Positions 8,663 to 12,797 of a DNA stretch of 12,797 nt are shown piece by piece. The DNA comes from Casimicrobiaceae bacterium. Lineage in GTDB: Bacteria > Pseudomonadota > Gammaproteobacteria > Burkholderiales > Casimicrobiaceae. The number at the start of each line of letters is the position of its first letter. Position 1 is the first letter of the stretch. The stretch spans positions 1 to 12,797 of the forward strand of contig CATPAO010000291.1 in assembly GCA_955652025.1 (NCBI GenBank), in the 5' to 3' direction. Below the pieces are notes generated by a model, which saw only the letters and a program-made list of their open reading frames with translations, ran no database searches and was not told the origin of the DNA. The position numbers and the translations under genes are program-made.

Positions 8663-9241
8663 ATGGAGATGTCGAGCTCTCGCGTCATCGGCGCGCCGCC
8701 GCAGGCGGTGTGGGAGGCGCTCAACGATCCTGCCGTGCTCAAGGATTGCATTCCGGGTTGCGAAATGCTGACGCGCGAATCCGACACCGAATGGCGTGCC
8801 GTCGTGGCGGCGAAAGTCGGACCGGTATCGGCGCGGTTTTCCGGCAAGGTCGCGCTCGCCGATGTCGCGCCGCCGACCGGCTACACGTTGAAGTTCGAGG
8901 GGCAGGGCGGTGCCGCGGGTTTCGCGAACGGCGAGGCCAAAGTGACGCTCGCGCCGGCAGCCGAGAATCAAACGCAATTGTCGTATGTGGCTAAAGCGCA
9001 GGTCGGCGGCAAGCTGGCGCAGATCGGATCGCGGCTCATCGACGGCGTCGCGGCCAAGATGGCCGACGATTTTTTTGCGCGCTTCGCCGCGCGCTTCGCA
9101 ACGGTGCCGGCAACGCCGGTGGTGACTGGGGCAGCGGCCGCAACCCGCGCGCCGCGCGGCGGCTCGCACTGGGTGCGCTACGTCGCAGTGGCGGCGATCG
9201 TCGTGTTGCTCGTCATCCTCGCGACGCGCGGATTCCGCTGA
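8663..9241 (+). CDS. coxG: CoxG-like SRPBCC protein with C-terminal membrane anchor
   Basis: This 192-residue protein starts with the CoxG/START-type lipid-binding fold: N-terminal SSRVIGAPPQAVWEAL, then DPAVLKDCIPGCE, then the GKVALADV and GEAKVTL beta strands. It is followed by a long C-terminal helix. After a short Ala/Pro-rich linker (about 145-168) comes a single transmembrane helix, about 172-187, ending in ATRGFR. In CO dehydrogenase systems CoxG links the enzyme to the membrane and is thought to handle quinone, so it probably connects the Mo hydroxylase to the respiratory chain here. The ATG at 8663 has GGAG at 8651-8654 as ribosome binding site. A second ATG two codons later is less likely. 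The xdhC-like gene follows after 26 bases. Confidence 0.9.
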   Translation: MEMSSSRVIGAPPQAVWEALNDPAVLKDCIPGCEMLTRESDTEWRAVVAAKVGPVSARFSGKVALADVAPPTGYTLKFEGQGGAAGFANGEAKVTLAPAAENQTQLSYVAKAQVGGKLAQIGSRLIDGVAAKMADDFFARFAARFATVPATPVVTGAAAATRAPRGGSHWVRYVAVAAIVVLLVILATRGFR

Positions 9242-9267
9242 GTTATCCGATACGCGAAAGGCAGATT

Positions 9268-10284
9268 ATGGATAGCGTCGATCTCGAAGTCCTGAAACGC
9301 AGCGCCGAATGGGTTGAAGCCGGGCGGCGGGTCTTATTGGTGACGGTCGTCAAGACCTGGGGCAGCTCGCCTCGGCCGGAGGGCGCGATGCTCGCCGTGC
9401 GCGAGGACGGGCTCGTCGTCGGCTCGGTGTCGGGCGGTTGCATCGAGGACGATATCGTCGATCGCACGCGGCGCGAGGGCCAGAAGGCGACGCGCTGTGA
9501 CGTCGTCACCTATGGCGTCACCGCCGATGAGGCACGCCGCTTCGGGTTGCCGTGCGGCGGGACGATCCAGCTCGTACTGGAACCGCTTACGCGCGAGTCG
9601 GGCATGCGCGCGCTGCTGCGCGAGGTCGAAGCGGGCCACCTCGTGACGCGTCGCTTGGAGCTTGCGTCCGGCTTCTCCACGCTGCATCCGGCGCAGGCGG
9701 TCGATGGTCTCAAGTTCGACGGCAAGGTGCTGACGACGATCCACGGCCCGCGCTATCGGATGCTCGTCATCGGCGCGTCGCAGCTCTCCAAATATCTCGC
9801 GCAAATCGCCGTCGGCCTCGACTATCAGGTGACGATCTGCGATCCGCGCGACGAGTACACGGAAACCTGGGACATTCCCGGCGTGACGCTGGTGCGCACG
9901 ATGCCCGACGATACGGTCAAGGCGATGCAGCTGGATGAGCGCTGCGCCGTCGTCGCGCTGACGCACGTTCCGAAGCTCGACGATCTCGCGTTGATGGAAG
10001 CGCTCAAATCGCCGGCGTTCTATGTTGGCGCGCTGGGGTCGCGCGCCAACAACGCGAAGCGGCGCGAGCGCCTGCGGGAGTTCGATCTGACCGACGACGA
10101 AATCGCACGACTGCACGGCCCGATCGGTCTCTACATCGGCAGCCGCACGCCGCCGGAGATCGCGGTTTCCATCCTCGCCGAGGTCACCGCGATCAAGAAC
10201 GGCGTCGCCTTCGCCGAAATCGCGTCGGTCGCCGAAGCGAAGGAACGCCTCGCCGGGCCCTCGGTCGCGTGCGCGACGACGTAG
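9268..10284 (+). CDS. XdhC/CoxI-family Mo hydroxylase maturation protein
   Basis: This 338-residue protein belongs to the XdhC family. XdhC binds the Mo-pterin cofactor, helps sulfurate it and delivers it to the apoenzyme. The N-terminal XdhC/CoxI domain shows KTWGSSPRPEGAML and GSVSGGCIEDDI, then FGLPCGGTIQL with the conserved Cys-Gly-Gly. The C-terminal Rossmann domain runs from about residue 165 and includes CDPRDEYTETW, ALTHVPKLDD, the family segment YVGALGSRANNAKRRERL, and LYIGSRTPPEIAVSIL. The dinucleotide loop is degenerate: G169-A-S-Q-L-S174 where GxGxxG is usual. GAAAGG at 9256-9261 is the ribosome binding site. It lies with coxG in an apparent operon. No cofactor nucleotidyltransferase (MocA type) gene is in the window, so that step must be encoded elsewhere. 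Confidence 0.92.
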   Translation: MDSVDLEVLKRSAEWVEAGRRVLLVTVVKTWGSSPRPEGAMLAVREDGLVVGSVSGGCIEDDIVDRTRREGQKATRCDVVTYGVTADEARRFGLPCGGTIQLVLEPLTRESGMRALLREVEAGHLVTRRLELASGFSTLHPAQAVDGLKFDGKVLTTIHGPRYRMLVIGASQLSKYLAQIAVGLDYQVTICDPRDEYTETWDIPGVTLVRTMPDDTVKAMQLDERCAVVALTHVPKLDDLALMEALKSPAFYVGALGSRANNAKRRERLREFDLTDDEIARLHGPIGLYIGSRTPPEIAVSILAEVTAIKNGVAFAEIASVAEAKERLAGPSVACATT

Positions 10285-10318
10285 CCTCTCCGCTGCGGCA
10301 ATCTTGACGATCCCTCCG

Positions 10319-11269
10319 ATGGACAAGCAATTCGCGTCGCAAGCCGACCTCGAGGAGAAGAAGGTCAGCTTCGACAAGCTTTCCGATCACGCCTACGCGT
10401 ACACGGCCCAAGGCGATCCGAACACCGGGATCGTCGTCGGCGACAACGCGGTGATGGTGATCGACACGCAGGCGACGCCAGTGATGGCGCAGGACGTCGT
10501 GCGGCGCATCCGGCAGGTGACCGACAAGCCGATCAAATACGTGGCGTTGTCGCACTATCACGCGGTGCGCGTGCTGGGCGCATCAGGTTACGCGCCGGAG
10601 CACGTCATCGCCAGCCGCGACACCTACGATCTGATCGCCGAGCGCGGCAAAGAGGACATGCAAAGCGAGATCGAGCGCTTTCCGCGGCTCTTTCGCGCCG
10701 TCGAGTCGGTGCCGGGGCTGACGTGGCCGACGATCGTGTTCGAAAAGCGGTTGACGATGATGCTCGGCACGCTGCGGGTCGAGCTTCTGCAACTGGGGCG
10801 CGGCCACACCAAAGGCGACACCGTCGTGTGGCTCCCCCAGGATCGCGTCCTGTTCTCGGGCGATCTGGTCGAATACGAGGCGACGCCGTACACCGGGGAC
10901 GCGTACCTGAGCGACTGGCCGGCGACGCTCGATGCGGTCGAAGCATTGCATCCGGCCAGCCTGGTGCCCGGGCGTGGTGCCGCGTTGACCACGCCGGACG
11001 CGGTGCGCGCGGGCTTGCACGGAACACGCGCGTTCGTCGAAGCGATGTTCGAATCGGTCAAGAAGGGCGTCACGCGCGGCCACGACCTCCGCACCGTCTA
11101 TCGCGACACTTACGCGGCGCTCAAGCCGAAGTTCGGCCACTGGGTGATCTTCGATCATTGCCTGCCATTCGACGTCTCGCGCGCGTACGACGAGGCCACC
11201 GACCATCGCGACCCGCGCATATGGACCGCGCAGCGCGACAAGGACTTGTGGCGAGCGCTGGAAGGATAG
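10319..11269 (+). CDS. MBL-fold protein with incomplete metal-binding site
   Basis: This 316-residue metallo-beta-lactamase-fold protein keeps the beta-strand framework ([34 protein letters not shown]) but lacks much of the zinc site. The usual HxHxDH reads HYHAVR, so H79 and H81 are present while Asp is V83 and the second His is R84. H163 in GRGHTKGD and D182 in SGDLV are kept. The last His, normally in PGHG, is R219 in PGRG. A conventional two-zinc hydrolase is therefore unlikely. It may bind one metal or act otherwise. I recall beta-proteobacterial relatives with the same HYHAVR segment, so the change may be a family trait. The ATG at 10319 fits the family N-terminus better than a TTG at 10304. 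hmgA begins 7 bases after the stop, suggesting co-transcription and a role near aromatic catabolism. Confidence 0.85.
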   Translation: MDKQFASQADLEEKKVSFDKLSDHAYAYTAQGDPNTGIVVGDNAVMVIDTQATPVMAQDVVRRIRQVTDKPIKYVALSHYHAVRVLGASGYAPEHVIASRDTYDLIAERGKEDMQSEIERFPRLFRAVESVPGLTWPTIVFEKRLTMMLGTLRVELLQLGRGHTKGDTVVWLPQDRVLFSGDLVEYEATPYTGDAYLSDWPATLDAVEALHPASLVPGRGAALTTPDAVRAGLHGTRAFVEAMFESVKKGVTRGHDLRTVYRDTYAALKPKFGHWVIFDHCLPFDVSRAYDEATDHRDPRIWTAQRDKDLWRALEG

Positions 11270-11276
11270 CGACGAC

Positions 11277-12629
11277 ATGTCTGTGATCGAGGGCGGCAAG
11301 ACGCGCAAGCGTGCGGTGAGCGTGGCAATGCCGCCGTCGCCGTTGCGCTATCAGTCGGGTTTCGGCAGCGAGCTCGCGACCGAGGCGATGCCGGGCGCGT
11401 TGCCGGAAGGCCGGAATTCGCCGCAACGCGTCGCATACGGCTTGTACGCGGAGCAGTTGTCGGGCACCGCGTTCACGGCGCCCCGGCATCAGAATCGCCG
11501 CTCCTGGCTCTATCGAATACGCCCGGCCGCGGTGCACGAAACGTTCGAGCCGCTGCAGCACAAACGGCTGACAAGCCCGCCCCTCGCCGATGCGGCAACG
11601 CCGCCGAACCAATTGCGCTGGGACCCGTTTCCGCTGCCCAAAACGCCGACCGACTTTATCGGCGGATGGATGACGATCGCCGGCAACGGCGCCCCTGAAC
11701 TTCAGGTCGGCATCGGCATTCATGTCTACGCATGCAATCGCGCGATGGACCGGCGCTTTTTCTACGACGCCGACGGCGAGTTGCTGATCGTGCCGCAGGC
11801 AGGGGCGCTCCGTTTTGCCACCGAGTTGGGCGTCCTCGACGTCGCGCCGGGCGAGATCGTGGTCATTCCACGTGGCGTGCGCTTTCGCGTCGAATTGCAC
11901 GACGCTTCCGCCCGCGGCTACGTCTGCGAAAATTTCGGCGCTGCGTTTCGCCTGCCGGAGTTGGGACCCATCGGTGCCAACGGCCTCGCCAACGCGCGCG
12001 ACTTCCTGGCGCCGACCGCGGCCTTCGAGGAGCGCGAGGGTCGCTTCGAGCTGATCGCGAAATTCGGCGGCCGCTTCTGGACGGCCGCGATTGACCACTC
12101 GCCGCTCGACGTCGTCGCATGGCACGGCAATAACACGCCGTACAAATACGACCTCGCGCGTTTCAATGCGATCAACACGGTGAGTTTCGACCATCCCGAT
12201 CCGTCGATCTTCACCGTGTTGACGTCACCGTCCGACACACCGGGCAGCGCAAACGTCGACTTTGTGATCTTTCCGCCGCGGTGGATCGTCGCGGAGGACA
12301 CGTTCCGGCCGCCATGGTTCCACCGCAACGTGATGAGCGAATACATGGGGCTCGTGCGCGGGACTTACGACTCCAAGGCCGAGGGCTTCGCGCCGGGCGG
12401 CGGCAGCCTGCACAACTGCATGTCGGGCCACGGCCCGGACGCCGCGACGTTCGAGCGCGCGTCGTCGGTCGAGCTCGCGCCGCACAAGATCGACCACACG
12501 CTGGCGTTCATGTTCGAAAGTCGCTATGTAATCCATCCGACACGCTTCGCGCTCGACGCGCCGCAGTTGCAAAAGAATTACCAGGCGTGCTGGCAGGGCC
12601 TCGTCAAACGCTACTCCGGCCGGCGCTGA
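11277..12629 (+). CDS. hmgA: Homogentisate 1,2-dioxygenase
   Basis: This cytoplasmic Fe(II) enzyme opens the ring of homogentisate to maleylacetoacetate, the central step of tyrosine and phenylalanine breakdown. At 450 residues it is complete. The family start [15 protein letters not shown] and [16 protein letters not shown] are clear. The iron ligands are H349 and E355 in [12 protein letters not shown] and H385 in [11 protein letters not shown], with the same 30-residue spacing between Glu and last His as in the human enzyme (E341, H371). AAGGA at 11262-11266 supports the ATG at 11277. This gives about 17 residues more than most relatives, and the ATG at 11328 (MPPSPLRYQ) is a real alternative start. 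Fumarylacetoacetase and maleylacetoacetate isomerase are not in the window. A diverged partial copy lies inverted just downstream. Confidence 0.96.
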   Translation: MSVIEGGKTRKRAVSVAMPPSPLRYQSGFGSELATEAMPGALPEGRNSPQRVAYGLYAEQLSGTAFTAPRHQNRRSWLYRIRPAAVHETFEPLQHKRLTSPPLADAATPPNQLRWDPFPLPKTPTDFIGGWMTIAGNGAPELQVGIGIHVYACNRAMDRRFFYDADGELLIVPQAGALRFATELGVLDVAPGEIVVIPRGVRFRVELHDASARGYVCENFGAAFRLPELGPIGANGLANARDFLAPTAAFEEREGRFELIAKFGGRFWTAAIDHSPLDVVAWHGNNTPYKYDLARFNAINTVSFDHPDPSIFTVLTSPSDTPGSANVDFVIFPPRWIVAEDTFRPPWFHRNVMSEYMGLVRGTYDSKAEGFAPGGGSLHNCMSGHGPDAATFERASSVELAPHKIDHTLAFMFESRYVIHPTRFALDAPQLQKNYQACWQGLVKRYSGRR

Positions 12630-12641
12630 TCGGCGGAGCAC

Positions 12642-12797
12642 GTCCTCGAACGCGGCCACCGGCGCCTCGAAATCGCGCGCGTTGGCGAGGCCGTTGGAAC
12701 CGATCGGGCCGAGGTCCGGCAGCCGGAAGTGCGCGCCATGGTTCTCGCACACGTAGCCGCGCGCGCCGTCGCCTTCGAGCGCGACGCGAAAGCGCAC
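12642..12797 (-). pseudogene. Inverted, truncated internal fragment of a second homogentisate dioxygenase
   Basis: Read on the minus strand, this stretch encodes [19 protein letters not shown] and then [20 protein letters not shown] up to VAAFED. It aligns without gaps to residues 201-252 of the intact HmgA in this window. By hand I count 40 of 52 identical residues and about 117 of 156 identical bases. It enters from beyond the window end and its homology stops at 12642. The frame then stays open through the antisense of hmgA (to 12225) but shows no dioxygenase sequence there, so the C-terminal part with all three iron ligands is missing. It is either a decayed or rearranged paralogue or xenologue, or a chimeric assembly join. 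It is not a copy error of the adjacent gene, because the divergence is too large. Confidence 0.8.

Noticed and set aside
12225..12641. Continuation of the inverted dioxygenase frame through the antisense of hmgA
   Set aside because: The frame is open only because it is the complement of GC-rich coding sequence. No dioxygenase similarity is visible after 12642.

Overview
The window is GC-rich DNA with dense, short-spaced genes. It looks like the chromosome of a Gram-negative proteobacterium, probably a betaproteobacterium. That lineage is an inference from gene content: a periplasmic quinoprotein with a cytochrome c4-like partner, a Cox-type molybdenum hydroxylase cluster and a proteobacterial homogentisate dioxygenase. 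No mobile element, CRISPR array, tRNA or rRNA was seen.

Layout. (1) 1-2366: the 3' part of a PQQ-dependent alcohol dehydrogenase gene, which enters the window already in its signal peptide. A strong intrinsic terminator follows, then a di-haem cytochrome c. (2) 2381-6126: a predicted promoter, then the three subunits of a molybdenum hydroxylase in the order small Fe-S (coxS-like), large Mo (coxL-like), medium FAD (coxM-like). The large subunit carries AYRGAGR, the 'form II' active-site loop, and not the copper-binding cysteine loop of true CO dehydrogenase. (3) 6166-10284: a GC-rich hairpin with a T-run, then the accessory genes coxD (MoxR AAA+ ATPase), coxE (VWA protein), a small antisense gene, coxG (SRPBCC protein with a C-terminal membrane anchor) and an XdhC-family maturation factor. 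(4) 10319-12629: a metallo-beta-lactamase-fold protein missing several metal ligands, then homogentisate 1,2-dioxygenase (hmgA). (5) 12642-12797: on the minus strand, a diverged internal fragment of a second homogentisate dioxygenase. It lies tail-to-tail with the intact gene and its homology stops 12 bases after the intact gene's stop codon.

How the genes may work together. The quinoprotein would oxidise an alcohol in the periplasm and pass electrons to cytochrome c. The cytoplasmic Mo enzyme would hydroxylate an aldehyde or aromatic/N-heterocyclic substrate. CoxD, CoxE and the XdhC protein would mature its cofactor, and CoxG would link it to the membrane. HmgA opens the ring of homogentisate, so the region may be an aromatic catabolism locus. 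The substrate of the Mo enzyme cannot be read from the sequence.

Most notable points: the inverted truncated hmgA relative; the D-x-D lanthanide signature in the quinoprotein; the MBL-fold protein with a dismantled metal site; and a form II enzyme that keeps coxD, coxE and coxG.
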